The notes under the pieces: generated by a model
The model's database searches: none
Told to the model about the DNA's origin: nothing
The model's input: only the letters and a program-made list of their open reading frames with translations
Translations under genes and position numbers: made by a program
DNA from: Alkalihalobacillus sp. FSL W8-0930
GTDB taxonomy: Bacteria > Bacillota > Bacilli > Bacillales > Bacillaceae_D
DNA: 64,000 nt
Reading direction: 5' to 3'
NCBI GenBank assembly: GCA_037965595.1
Contig: CP150183.1
Location: 1,984,001-2,048,000, forward strand
In this document: in pieces, positions 1-8,185 of the stretch
How the letters are laid out: each line of letters starts with the position of its first letter
Position numbering within the stretch: the first letter of the stretch is position 1

Positions 1-294
1 CTAGGCAATCATATTAACGTCACAAAAGTCTCTATATCAGGTTATGAACGCGGGGAAAGAACTCCAGATGTTGATACACTAAATAAATTAGCTGATTTTT
101 TCGGGGTTACAACCGACTACCTACTTGGAAGAGTGGAAGAACCAGATGATATAATGAATGTTGCCTACAGCAGAGGTGGTCATAATTTCACTAAAGAAGA
201 AAAAGAAGAACTTGATTCAATCCTTGAAAACGAAGTTGAGAAATTCTTAAGGTTAAGAAAACAATTCTTAAGAAGTAAAGATGATAATAAATAA
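1..294 (+). CDS. XRE-family repressor, C-terminal part (partial at window start)
   Basis: The frame is open from base 1 and ends in TAA at 292-294; the start lies outside the window. The visible protein begins inside a helix-turn-helix of the Cro/CI type, with the family pattern SGYERGERTPDVDTLNKLA followed by FFGVTTDYLLG. A charged tail rich in Lys and Glu follows. Such proteins repress the early genes of phages and integrative elements, and the ImmA-like peptidase gene about 1.2 kb downstream is the usual partner that inactivates them. That pairing is inferred from family knowledge and proximity. Confidence 0.85.
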   Translation, partial: LGNHINVTKVSISGYERGERTPDVDTLNKLADFFGVTTDYLLGRVEEPDDIMNVAYSRGGHNFTKEEKEELDSILENEVEKFLRLRKQFLRSKDDNK

Positions 295-295
295 T

Positions 296-330
296 AGATC
301 CGACAATTTATTTAATCGGATCTATATTTT
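296..330 (+). terminator. Rho-independent terminator after the XRE gene
   Basis: Inverted repeat AGATCCGA / TCGGATCT (296-303 and 316-323) with a 12-base loop, followed by ATATTTTT. It lies directly behind the repressor stop codon and separates that gene from the next one. Confidence 0.7.
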
Positions 331-397
331 TAAGTTATAGATAGGTATTTAGTATTAATATTCTTATATATAAAGGGATTAAGGGAGGGATAATTTC

Positions 398-1414
398 TTG
401 ATTTTTCAAAGAAGATTCATGATTTCTGTCATTGTATTAGTTTTATTATCAGTACTGAACACAAACCTTGTCCATGCTAATACGCTATCCAATAGCTATT
501 TCAATGATGCTTTGGATGAAGATATCCAGAAAAGAACAAATGAAATTAATGAACAATGGGAAATCTTTTGGACTAAAAATCTAAAATCATACATACGACA
601 AGATATTAAAAAGAAAGAAGTAAGAGAAAAATTAGATGAACTTGAAGAGTATTTATTAGAGGAGATTGAATCAATTAAGGCTGAAGATATCCCTGAAGAA
701 TTAGATAGAAAAGACAAACGTAGTATTAAAAAAATTCACAAAGCTGAACTAAAAAACTACAGAAATCTCTTGAAACAAACTCGAAAGGTTGATAAAGATA
801 TCAAGAGAGATAAATTTGTTGATTCGGAACAATACGATAAAAAGTTAAAAACTTCTCAAAAAAATGAAGAGCGTATTAACAAAGAAATTGAAAAAATTAA
901 CTCTAAAAATGATGTTAGTATAAAAACAATCTCTTTTAATCTATCAGATGAAATAGATAAAGAAACTGTTTTAAATGAATTAGAAGAAGAAATAAAGTTA
1001 GAGAAAGAAGCACAAGAAAAAGCTGCTGCACTTGCTGAAGAAGAGCGAAATGCTCAGGGAGAGGAAAACAGTAAGGAGCTAATTGAGGCATCATCCACCG
1101 ATACTAATCAAAAAGAAATTGAATTTCAAAATTGGGTTAACGATTTGATCGTAACAGGAGAAGGTCTTATTGTTGATGTTAAGCCTTTTATGCCTGATGA
1201 CTGGTCAAATACAGATATTTATTTGAGTTCAGAGTATTTCTTGTTAACGCCTGAACAACAAAAGTATCTGGCAGAAACTATAGGACCCACTGTAAAAAAT
1301 CAAGTTTTAGCTGCAAACTTAGAGTCTTACACAAGTATTAGATTCCGATACTATGAAGACAACAGAGTCTTAGCTGAAGAAAAATTTTGGGGTAGTGGCT
1401 ACAACATGAAATAA
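398..1414 (+). CDS. Secreted coiled-coil protein of unknown function (mobile-element cargo)
   Basis: A 338-residue protein with a TTG start placed 8 nt after a strong AAGGGAGGG site. Residues 8-28 form a hydrophobic signal segment ending near VHA, so export is likely. Residues about 35-230 are dominated by Lys, Glu and Asp in heptad-like order, consistent with long coiled coils. The last 100 residues are more mixed and aromatic, suggesting a small globular domain. I do not recognise the family. It sits between the repressor and the ImmA gene of the integrated element, so it is probably cargo. Base composition is A-rich compared with the genes right of 3900, which fits acquired DNA. Confidence 0.75.
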   Translation: MIFQRRFMISVIVLVLLSVLNTNLVHANTLSNSYFNDALDEDIQKRTNEINEQWEIFWTKNLKSYIRQDIKKKEVREKLDELEEYLLEEIESIKAEDIPEELDRKDKRSIKKIHKAELKNYRNLLKQTRKVDKDIKRDKFVDSEQYDKKLKTSQKNEERINKEIEKINSKNDVSIKTISFNLSDEIDKETVLNELEEEIKLEKEAQEKAAALAEEERNAQGEENSKELIEASSTDTNQKEIEFQNWVNDLIVTGEGLIVDVKPFMPDDWSNTDIYLSSEYFLLTPEQQKYLAETIGPTVKNQVLAANLESYTSIRFRYYEDNRVLAEEKFWGSGYNMK

Positions 1415-1416
1415 AG

Positions 1417-1437
1417 AAAGCCTACGGGCTTTTCTTT
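1417..1437 (+). terminator. Rho-independent terminator
   Basis: Short hairpin AAAGCC-TACG-GGCTTT followed by TCTTTT, directly behind the stop codon of the coiled-coil protein gene. Confidence 0.65.
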
Positions 1438-1482
1438 TCACCAAATAACCGAACGTATATTCCCTGTCAGGAGTGAAACAGC

Positions 1483-2103
1483 ATGAGATTTTCAGCTCAT
1501 ACATTCAGAGATAAAGAGGTCAGCAAATTATTAAGCAACAAAGGTATTAATTCAGTCAATGATCTATCGACTGATCACCTCAGTACCCTCTTAGACACAA
1601 TGGTTATTTATGAGCCAAGCGCTTCCCATGTAAGGTCCGTTGAAGACTTCACTCTAATCACACTAGACAGCCGTCTAAATAGGCTAGAACAAAGACGCGA
1701 ATTCTTTCATGAGCTTACTCACGCCCTTTTCCATCCAGGGGATCAACAACATATGTCCCCTGAACTTTCACGCTTCCAGGAAGAACAGGCGAATTACTTA
1801 ATGCTCTATTTAGCAATGCCCCTTCATTTATTCGAACCAGTCCTATTAAAATACCAATCGCTTGTAAGTTTACAAGAAATGTTCGATCTACCCCAGGATA
1901 TGATCAGTTCAAGGATTGAATCATTACGACGTGAACGCTCGAGATCATCATATCAGACTAAGCTTCAACGTATTGAGTGGCAATATAGGAAAAAGAGTCT
2001 CCGACCTGGAGAGATACACGGCGGCACCGTTCAGATTCTTCAGCAATTAAAGAATCAGGTTGGCGAGGAAAGGATGAGTTCAGATGTTACGCGTTTATTA
2101 TGA
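1483..2103 (+). CDS. ImmA/IrrE-family metallo-endopeptidase
   Basis: A 206-residue protein with the zinc motif HELTH at residues 76-80 and an EEQANYL segment near 100-106 that supplies the usual third acidic ligand. This is the arrangement of ImmA/IrrE peptidases, which cleave XRE-type repressors to induce an element. The start ATG follows a GGAGTGAA site. The 3' end overlaps the next gene by 20 bases in another frame, so the two are likely translated together. The repressor upstream is the natural candidate substrate; that is inference. The C-terminal half, after about residue 130, is basic and not typical of any domain I know. Confidence 0.85.
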   Translation: MRFSAHTFRDKEVSKLLSNKGINSVNDLSTDHLSTLLDTMVIYEPSASHVRSVEDFTLITLDSRLNRLEQRREFFHELTHALFHPGDQQHMSPELSRFQEEQANYLMLYLAMPLHLFEPVLLKYQSLVSLQEMFDLPQDMISSRIESLRRERSRSSYQTKLQRIEWQYRKKSLRPGEIHGGTVQILQQLKNQVGEERMSSDVTRLL

Positions 2104-2443
2104 GGAGTTAGATGGCGCATTACTCCCTCAAAAGGTTTTAGTTAGACCAGGAATTGAATATGGAACATCAAAACATGATGTATTTACCCCATTCGAAAGA
2201 TTTTACGATGATGAATTCCATGACGACCTGAAAATCATTACTATTACACAGGCTGCACTAACTCGAGATATTTTTAATGCAACAACCATCAGTGTTGACT
2301 TAGACCAAGTAAAAAAAGATTTGTATGCTTACAGTATTCATCCTAATCAACTATTGGAAGCCGATTATTTTCTAATGTTAATGTCAGATATAGAAGAAGT
2401 CCTTCAGATGACTTTACATCAATTTTTCAAAGCAGAGGTGTAA
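2084..2443 (+). CDS. Hypothetical protein overlapping the ImmA gene
   Basis: A 119-residue acidic protein beginning inside the end of the peptidase gene; a GGCGAGGAAAGG stretch upstream can act as ribosome-binding site. No signal peptide, transmembrane segment or known motif is visible. It is followed after 3 bases by the recombinase gene, so peptidase, this gene and recombinase form a tight cassette. Its place suggests a role in control of the element, but no function can be assigned from sequence. Confidence 0.7.
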   Translation: MLRVYYEELDGALLPQKVLVRPGIEYGTSKHDVFTPFERFYDDEFHDDLKIITITQAALTRDIFNATTISVDLDQVKKDLYAYSIHPNQLLEADYFLMLMSDIEEVLQMTLHQFFKAEV

Positions 2444-2446
2444 ATA

Positions 2447-3883
2447 ATGAAATGCGCGATTTATACAAGGGTTTCAACTGAAGAGCAAGCAAAAGATGGT
2501 TTTTCAATTAGAGCTCAGAAAGAAAGATTAGACATGTTTGCACAATCGCAAGACTGGGATATCTACGACTACTATATAGATGAAGGACGTTCAGCTAAAG
2601 ATACTGATCGAGAAGAACTCCAACGAATGCTGAATGATATTGCTGAGAATAAAATTGAAGTTGTTCTTGTTTACAAGTTAGATAGATTAACAAGGTCTGT
2701 AATGGACCTCTATAAATTACTTGAAAGATTCGAAGCACATGGCTGCATGTTCAAATCAGCCACTGAGGTATTTGATACCACCACCCCGACAGGAAGACTT
2801 TTTATCACACTTGTAGCTGCTGTTGCTCAATGGGAAAGAGAAAACCTTGGCGAGCGCGTTAAATTTGGGATGGAACAAATGGTTGAGGAAGGAAGATGGC
2901 CAGGTGGCCCTACTCCATTTGGATTCAGATTAAACGACGAAGAAAAGTTAGTTATTGATGAAGCAGAAGCGGAAGTATATAGATATATGTATGAACTTTA
3001 TGAAACATTTCACGGCGATGTGAAAATATCGAATATATTGAATCATGATTTACAAGCCAAAACCAGAAAAGGCAACGATTTTAGTTCTAAGACGGTCAGG
3101 GATATTATGAAGAACCCTATAGCATACGGAGCTTTAAGATGGGCAGGTAAAATAAATGAAAATTTTGCTCCTGCTATTGTACCAAAAGAAAGATATGAAA
3201 ATGCTATGAACTTAAGACAGACTAGAAATAATCATCACCCTCAAAATGTGGCATCTGATTATATATTTACTGGTGTCATAAAATGTGCAAGGTGTGGAGC
3301 TCCATTAAAAGGAACACTTAGAAACATTGGAGGAACAAAATATCGATACGTAATATGCACTAACCAACGTGAAAAAAAGTGTGATCTCCCCTTAATTCGT
3401 GAATTAAGCATTGAGCTTTATTTCTTAAATGAAATTCAGAATCAACTTAAAAAATTTCATCAGATTGCTTTTGAAGTTGGAAATGAACCTGATCAAGCTG
3501 CATTAAAAACAAAAACACATATTGATCAATTAGAAAAACAACTCAAAACAATAAGAGACCGAAGAAAGAAATGGCAAGTTGCCTATGCTAACGATGTTAT
3601 CGATCTAATAGAGTTAAGAGAACATACCACCAGTGATCGCAAACGACAAGAAGAGTTAGAGAAAGAAATATCTGAACTAATCGTAGATAACCCTCAAAAT
3701 ACTTCTGAAGAGATTGTTAGAGCATTAACTGATTTTCTTGGTAATTGGGATTTATTAGAACCGATTGAAAAAAAACATAGTTTGATGCTTTTCCTAAAAA
3801 GATTTGATATTGATTGTGATGATGGGGCTAGGCTGAATTATAAGAAAAGGAAGCTATACCTTTCAAACTTTCAGTACAACTAG
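2447..3883 (+). CDS. Large serine recombinase (site-specific integrase)
   Basis: A 478-residue protein. The resolvase domain starts with YTRVSTEEQ, giving catalytic Ser10, and includes YKLDRLTRS near 76-84. A Recombinase domain follows (about 155-265), then a zinc ribbon with Cys280, Cys283, Cys304 and Cys312, a coiled coil at about 340-420 and a short tail. These enzymes integrate and excise phages and mobile elements between short att sites with a central dinucleotide. The gene is the last one of the element, and the chromosomal transporter remnant begins 27 bases after its stop. That is the usual layout, with the integrase gene against one attachment site. Confidence 0.93.
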   Translation: MKCAIYTRVSTEEQAKDGFSIRAQKERLDMFAQSQDWDIYDYYIDEGRSAKDTDREELQRMLNDIAENKIEVVLVYKLDRLTRSVMDLYKLLERFEAHGCMFKSATEVFDTTTPTGRLFITLVAAVAQWERENLGERVKFGMEQMVEEGRWPGGPTPFGFRLNDEEKLVIDEAEAEVYRYMYELYETFHGDVKISNILNHDLQAKTRKGNDFSSKTVRDIMKNPIAYGALRWAGKINENFAPAIVPKERYENAMNLRQTRNNHHPQNVASDYIFTGVIKCARCGAPLKGTLRNIGGTKYRYVICTNQREKKCDLPLIRELSIELYFLNEIQNQLKKFHQIAFEVGNEPDQAALKTKTHIDQLEKQLKTIRDRRKKWQVAYANDVIDLIELREHTTSDRKRQEELEKEISELIVDNPQNTSEEIVRALTDFLGNWDLLEPIEKKHSLMLFLKRFDIDCDDGARLNYKKRKLYLSNFQYN

Positions 3884-3919
3884 CACTTTTTTGTACCTTA
3901 CACTACATGAGCTGTTCCT
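3884..3919 (+). other. Inferred right attachment junction of the integrated element
   Basis: Between the recombinase stop (3883) and the first transporter-like codons there are only about 27 bases. The transporter frame is closed by TGA at 3908-3910 and reads Ala-Val-Pro-Leu from 3911 onward. The crossover must therefore lie in or very near 3884-3919. The matching left junction is outside the window, so the core cannot be defined here. Confidence 0.5.
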
Positions 3920-4966
3920 TTGGTCGGAGCAATCCTTATTCCGGTTGCTGTAAGAGCTGGACTTCCTCCAGTGGCTACTGGGGTAGCGATAGCGATTGCC
4001 GGGCAAGGAATGGCGTTATCTTCTGATTATATGATAAAGATTGCACCTATGCTAACTGCAACGGCTGCCAATGTTGAGGTCTCTGCTGTGGCTGATAAGG
4101 CGCTCATCTTATCGCTTATTACTGGAATCACGGCTCTCGGTCTTGCGTATTTCCGGATTCGCAAGTTGATTCAGTTACCATCTTCTGCACATTTAGAGGC
4201 TTGGAACGCGACTACTAGTGAGCCATCAGCTCCTGTCCCGCGGGCTCAATCACCTCGTGATAAGACATCTAGTCTGTTCTTTGCGATTGCTGTTCCTCTA
4301 ACCTTTTTAGCAATTATGATTTATATGCTGTATGCCACGTTTACTGATGGAGTAACGCTTGAAGGTGGTGCTGGAGCGGCTTTAATTGGAGGCGTAGCTG
4401 TTCTACTTATGATTGCAGCAACGGTTGTTTATAACTGGCGCCAGTCCTTAAATCAAGTGAGTGATCATCTTGTTGAAGGGTTTGTCTTTGCGTTTCGCGC
4501 GATGGGTCCTGTCATTCCAATCGCTGGCTTTTTCTTTTTAGGGAGCGGTGAAATATCGGCAAAAATTTTTGCATTAGAGGAAGGGTTACAGGCCCCCTCC
4601 TTTCTCTTTCAATTAGTTGAAGCCGGGCAGCAATTCATTCCTGAGAGTCCAATATTCGCTGGGTTTGGCTTGTTACTTGTCGGAATGATTACGGGGTTAG
4701 ATGGATCTGGTTTTTCTGGATTACCACTTGTTGGAGCCCTATCTGGTGCTCTGGCGCCTTCTGTTGGTGTTAATGCCGCTACGCTTGGTGCGATTGGACA
4801 AATGGGCGCCGTTTGGGTTGGAGGCGGAACGTTAATTGCCTGGTCGTCTATTGTGGCTGTTGCGGGGTTTGCAAGGGTATCTGTTGTTGAGCTCGTCAGG
4901 CAGTGTTTTATCCCTGTTATGTCCGGTTTAATTCTTTCAACCATTGTAGCGATTCTATTCTTCTAA
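3911..4966 (+). pseudogene. Transporter gene lacking its 5' part, cut by the element
   Basis: About 350 residues of a very hydrophobic protein with some eight membrane-spanning stretches and Gly/Ala-rich segments such as GLPPVATGVAIAIAG and GLDGSGFSGLPLVGA. No signal or ribosome-binding site precedes it; the frame simply begins at the element junction, and the first usable start (TTG 3920) has no Shine-Dalgarno sequence. It resembles the C-terminal part of an ion or organic-acid permease, but I cannot name the family. If the element excised, the full gene could be restored, with the missing 5' end expected beyond the left side of the window. Confidence 0.75.
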
Positions 4967-4973
4967 CGTACAG

Positions 4974-5003
4974 AGGCCCTTTGCCATTAACGACAAAGGG
5001 CCT
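4974..5003. terminator. Hairpin between convergent genes
   Basis: A perfect 10-bp stem, AGGCCCTTTG / CAAAGGGCCT, with a 10-base loop, lies between the transporter remnant and the converging 43-residue gene. No long T run follows on either strand, so termination efficiency is uncertain. Confidence 0.55.
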
Positions 5004-5015
5004 CCTACATCATTT

Positions 5016-5147
5016 CTAGTTATCTTTCTTGTCTTCCGTGTCTTTTTCTTTCTTACGGTCTACTGTACCGTCCTCAAGACTTTTATCAAATAAATCTTTT
5101 GTTTCTTCTTCACCAGATTTGTTTTCGTTTTTTTCTTTATCGCTCAT
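5016..5147 (-). CDS. Small highly charged protein, 43 residues
   Basis: On the minus strand an ATG at 5147 is preceded by GAAAGGAAGTG and opens a 43-codon frame ending in TAG at 5016. About 60 percent of the residues are Lys, Asp or Glu, and there is no hydrophobic segment. It lies 51 bases downstream of the membrane protease gene on the same strand and may be co-transcribed with it. I do not recognise it; small charged proteins like this are common in Bacillaceae. The good ribosome-binding site is the main support. Confidence 0.6.
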   Translation of the reverse strand: MSDKEKNENKSGEEETKDLFDKSLEDGTVDRKKEKDTEDKKDN

Positions 5148-5198
5148 TCCTACACTTCCTTTCTCTCTATACCATACTATACCCGGCATATATAGAAG

Positions 5199-5969
5199 TT
5201 AATCATCTGCCTCTGCCAGGAATGCATGAACCCGATCAATTGGTATCGCAAGCCCCACTGAGTCTTGATCACTTGAGAACCCTGGAATGGTTTTTGCATA
5301 GATCACACCTACAACTTTTCCAGATTCTGAAATCACCGGACTTCCACTATGCCCTTGGAAGATACTAGCATCAATTTGAATGGCATCATACTGTTCTTCA
5401 TGTTCTGTAATATGTCCTGTAATGGCTATGTGATCATAAAGAAGTGGATTACCAATGATATAGACGGATTGTTGATCACTCGTTCCTTCAACACTTAAAG
5501 GCAACGTTTCATGAGATTGATCGGATTCAATCGTAAGTAAAGCAAGATCCAAGTCCTCGTCTTCATGCACGATATCTGCTTGGTACTTCTCACCATCCAC
5601 CGTTGTGACAATCAGAGGTCCCTCCCCTTCAGCCACATGATGATTGGTTAAAATTTGACCATCATCACCATAGAAAAAGCCCGTTCCCTTTGACCCGGTC
5701 CTTTGAACATGAACGATGCTTTCTTTGTACGTTTGAATATCCGGTTGTGTAGAAAGCTCTTCGGATTGATCCATCAATCCTCTCCCATCCGCCCCGTAAT
5801 ACTCCAGTAAGAATGCACCCGCATTACCAAGTAAAATAAGAGCAAGAAAAACAGCAGCTAGCTTCACCCACCATCTTGAAGGCTTTTTTCGTTCAGGTTC
5901 ATTTGGCAAAAAATCTTCGGGTTCTGGCTCCCCTTCCATGATTTCATCTTCACGGCGGTCATCCTTCAT
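5199..5969 (-). CDS. Membrane-anchored trypsin-like (S1C) serine protease
   Basis: The start chosen is the ATG at 5969, right after AGGAGGTGAG, giving 256 residues. An acidic N-terminus (1-35) is followed by one membrane segment (about 36-57) and an extracytoplasmic protease domain. The triad is readable: His111 in TNHHVAEG, Asp141 in DLDLALL and Ser208 in QGHSGSPV. HtrA-type proteins have this fold plus a PDZ domain; here the protein ends after the protease domain, so PDZ is absent, as in short YyxA-like or HtrA-like relatives. A role in cell-surface protein quality control is inferred from the family. Confidence 0.85.
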   Translation of the reverse strand: MKDDRREDEIMEGEPEPEDFLPNEPERKKPSRWWVKLAAVFLALILLGNAGAFLLEYYGADGRGLMDQSEELSTQPDIQTYKESIVHVQRTGSKGTGFFYGDDGQILTNHHVAEGEGPLIVTTVDGEKYQADIVHEDEDLDLALLTIESDQSHETLPLSVEGTSDQQSVYIIGNPLLYDHIAITGHITEHEEQYDAIQIDASIFQGHSGSPVISESGKVVGVIYAKTIPGFSSDQDSVGLAIPIDRVHAFLAEADD

Positions 5970-5985
5970 AAAACTCACCTCCTGC

Positions 5986-6010
5986 AAAAAAAGACCTGAA
6001 TCACTCAGGC
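5986..6010 (-). terminator. Rho-independent terminator of the ytvA operon
   Basis: Read on the minus strand, GCCTGA-GTGAT-TCAGGT is followed by CTTTTTTT. The stem includes the stop codon of the 51-residue gene, and the T run ends 17 bases before the protease start codon. Confidence 0.7.
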
Positions 6011-6160
6011 CTCATCTTCTTTCGTATCCTCTTTTTGTGCTAGCTTTGTTAGTTCTGCAAGTAAGATATGCTGTGGCATATGCACTAAGTGTTCAACAGG
6101 GACCTTTAAATGCGCCGCCAGTTTTACTGCACTCTCCGGGGAAAGCTGTAATGGTCTCAT
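6005..6160 (-). CDS. YycC-like small protein coupled to ytvA
   Basis: A 51-residue frame starting at the ATG at 6160 and ending in TGA at 6005. It begins MRPLQLSPESAVKLAAHL and contains HLVHMPQHIL, which resembles the small Bacillus YycC family; I give that name from memory only. The start overlaps the stop of the photoreceptor gene as ATGA, and GGAGGTCAC lies upstream, so translation is probably coupled. No membrane segment is seen. The function is unknown, but the coupling suggests a link to light or stress signalling. Confidence 0.7.
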   Translation of the reverse strand: MRPLQLSPESAVKLAAHLKVPVEHLVHMPQHILLAELTKLAQKEDTKEDEA

Positions 6161-6957
6161 GAGGTGTGACCTCCTTTTTCGGCAAAGTCTAAATCGCGCA
6201 ACACGCGTTTAACAGAACTCGCTGTCTTTATAGATTGTAAGCCTTGTCGATTAAACTGGATGGATTTCATCGCCAGGTCTGGTCTCATACCACAAACAAT
6301 CAATTCCGTTCCAATTAGCGTTAATACATCACGTAAACTATAAATGCCATCAACCACTTCATCATCAAAGGTTTGTAAGCCTGATACATCTAAAACCAAT
6401 GTCTCGATTTTTTCGTTTACAGTCTCCGTTGTGATTTGACTAAACATTTCCGTGAACCGTTCTCCATCTACTTGACCAATAAGTGGTAGTACAGCTAACC
6501 CATCTAGTAATGGTACAATTGGTGTAGAAATCGAACGAATTTGTTCAAGTGATTGCTTATATTCATTTTCGGTTAATTTGTGATCAGAAATATCCTTCTG
6601 AATTCCAACAAAATAATGCTTATCTTCTTTTTCCAAATAAACAGGATCAATCGTTAATTCGTTCCAAAAAGGTTGTCCATTCTTTTTATAATTTAAGATT
6701 TCAATTGTAATTGATTTCTTATTCTTTATCGCTTCACGTAAAAGGCGGACAGCGTCTGGATCTGTATCCTTACCTTGTAGGAACCGGCAATTGGTGTTTA
6801 GTGTCTCTTCAACTGTATAACCGGTCATCGATGTGAACCCCTTGCTCACATAGATAATTTCATTATCAGGCATATCCGGATCTGTTACAAGAATTCCTAC
6901 TCTCGTATAATCTAGAATTTTCACTAATAATTCTGCTTGTTCAATGATCGCCTTCAA
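6157..6957 (-). CDS. ytvA: Blue-light photoreceptor YtvA (LOV-STAS)
   Basis: A 266-residue protein with a TTG start 7 nt after GGAGGG. Residues about 10-130 form a LOV-type PAS domain; the diagnostic NCRFLQG places the photoactive flavin-binding Cys at 57. A linker helix leads to a STAS domain (about 148-255). Length and order match Bacillus subtilis YtvA (261 residues), which joins the stressosome and activates the sigma-B general stress response under blue light. It is followed by a translationally coupled small gene. No other stressosome gene lies in the window. Confidence 0.93.
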   Translation of the reverse strand: MKAIIEQAELLVKILDYTRVGILVTDPDMPDNEIIYVSKGFTSMTGYTVEETLNTNCRFLQGKDTDPDAVRLLREAIKNKKSITIEILNYKKNGQPFWNELTIDPVYLEKEDKHYFVGIQKDISDHKLTENEYKQSLEQIRSISTPIVPLLDGLAVLPLIGQVDGERFTEMFSQITTETVNEKIETLVLDVSGLQTFDDEVVDGIYSLRDVLTLIGTELIVCGMRPDLAMKSIQFNRQGLQSIKTASSVKRVLRDLDFAEKGGHTS

Positions 6958-7126
6958 CTAGCAACCCTCCATTTTGATAAGAATGCCCTCTCTCTATATA
7001 GTTAAAAAAGTCGCGTTCATTGCCTGTATCATATGTTTGAAATATAATAAGATACATTCTATTGTAACTTTATTTCATTAGTAGGGTCAATTTATAAATT
7101 TATTTCACTTGGAGGATAACAATCGA

Positions 7127-7474
7127 ATGAAACCTATACATGTAGAAGATGTACAAAAACGTATTCAAGCGTTCTCGAATCAAACTGTTTACGTGCACTT
7201 AGAAACAACGAATGGAGCCTATGCGACGCATAACAATGCCGATTTCTTTTCTGCGAGTGCATACATCCGTAATGCAAAAGTTCACGTAGAGCATGGCAAA
7301 ATTCTTGGAGATGGGCCTTATCGAGTTGGTCTTAAGATCGATATAGGCTGGGTTTATGCAGAAGGAATTACGCATTACGAGGACGAGCAAGAAGGTCGCT
7401 TACTTCTAGCTGGTCACGGAGCCGAAGGAAAACTTGCTGTTGCGTTACAAATTAGTGAAACCCCATTTGAATAA
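7127..7474 (+). CDS. yojF: YojF-family protein (DUF1806)
   Basis: The ATG at 7127 lies 10 nt after a GGAGGA site, giving 115 residues; an upstream in-frame TTG would overlap that site. The protein is soluble, with Gly-rich strands such as LGDGPYRVGLKI and LLLAGHGAEGKL, and matches the DUF1806/YojF family as I know it. In Bacillus it stands directly before yojG/bshB2, as here with a 20-base gap. The biochemical role is unknown; the conserved pairing suggests a link to bacillithiol metabolism. Confidence 0.8.
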   Translation: MKPIHVEDVQKRIQAFSNQTVYVHLETTNGAYATHNNADFFSASAYIRNAKVHVEHGKILGDGPYRVGLKIDIGWVYAEGITHYEDEQEGRLLLAGHGAEGKLAVALQISETPFE

Positions 7475-7494
7475 TTAGGTAGGAGATGAATGTC

Positions 7495-8166
7495 ATGAAA
7501 CAAGAATCACACGTACTCGTAATTTTCCCACATCCCGATGATGAGGCATTCGGTGTCTCGGGCACAATCTCAGCTCACCGTGCAGCTGGAACTCCCGTCA
7601 CATATGCTTGTCTTACACTTGGAGAAATGGGGCGCAACTTAGGCAATCCCCCATTTGCAACTCGAGAATCACTCCCGGGCATCCGTAAAAATGAACTACT
7701 TCAAGCGGCTAAAGCAATGGATATTCAAGATTTGCGTATGATGGGCTTTAGAGACAAAACGATTGAATTTGAAGACGATGAGAAAATGAAACAGCTTGTT
7801 CTTGATTTAGTGGAGGAATTAAATCCTTCTCTCGTGATTACATTTTATCCGGGATACTCTGTGCATCCAGATCACGAAGCAACTGGTCGCGCAGTCGTTT
7901 CAGCACTCTCTGACCTACCTAAAGAAACCCGTCCTACCTTGTATTGCCTCGCATTTTCAAACGGTCACGAGGACGAGGTTGGAGCACCTGATGTAATCCA
8001 TGATGTAAGTGATTTTGCTGAACAGAAAAAGGATGCCATGCGCGCTCACCTCTCACAAACGGTTTGGATGCTTGCAGACATGGAACCGAAATGGGATGCA
8101 GGAAATCCTGAAGCATTAGCTTGGTTACACCGTGAACGCTTTTGGACGTATTCATTTAACGATTAA
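7495..8166 (+). CDS. bshB2: Bacillithiol biosynthesis deacetylase BshB2
   Basis: The start is the ATG at 7495, 9 nt behind TAGGTAGGAG; an ATG at 7486 would overlap that site. The 223-residue protein carries the PIG-L-family zinc motif PHPDDEAFG (His13, Asp16) and later HPDHEATGRAV. BshB enzymes remove the acetyl group from GlcNAc-malate to give GlcN-malate, the second step of bacillithiol synthesis; BshB2 also acts on bacillithiol S-conjugates. yojF lies just upstream. The bacilliredoxin-like ytxJ at 11.1 kb supports a bacillithiol-using cell. Confidence 0.9.
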   Translation: MKQESHVLVIFPHPDDEAFGVSGTISAHRAAGTPVTYACLTLGEMGRNLGNPPFATRESLPGIRKNELLQAAKAMDIQDLRMMGFRDKTIEFEDDEKMKQLVLDLVEELNPSLVITFYPGYSVHPDHEATGRAVVSALSDLPKETRPTLYCLAFSNGHEDEVGAPDVIHDVSDFAEQKKDAMRAHLSQTVWMLADMEPKWDAGNPEALAWLHRERFWTYSFND

Positions 8167-8185
8167 TAATAGAGGTGCATGATAT

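Noticed and set aside
4609-4944. Minus-strand frame of about 111 codons inside the transporter remnant
   Set aside because: Opposite-strand shadow of a highly biased membrane-protein frame, with Pro/Thr/Ala-rich nonsense composition and no ribosome-binding site.
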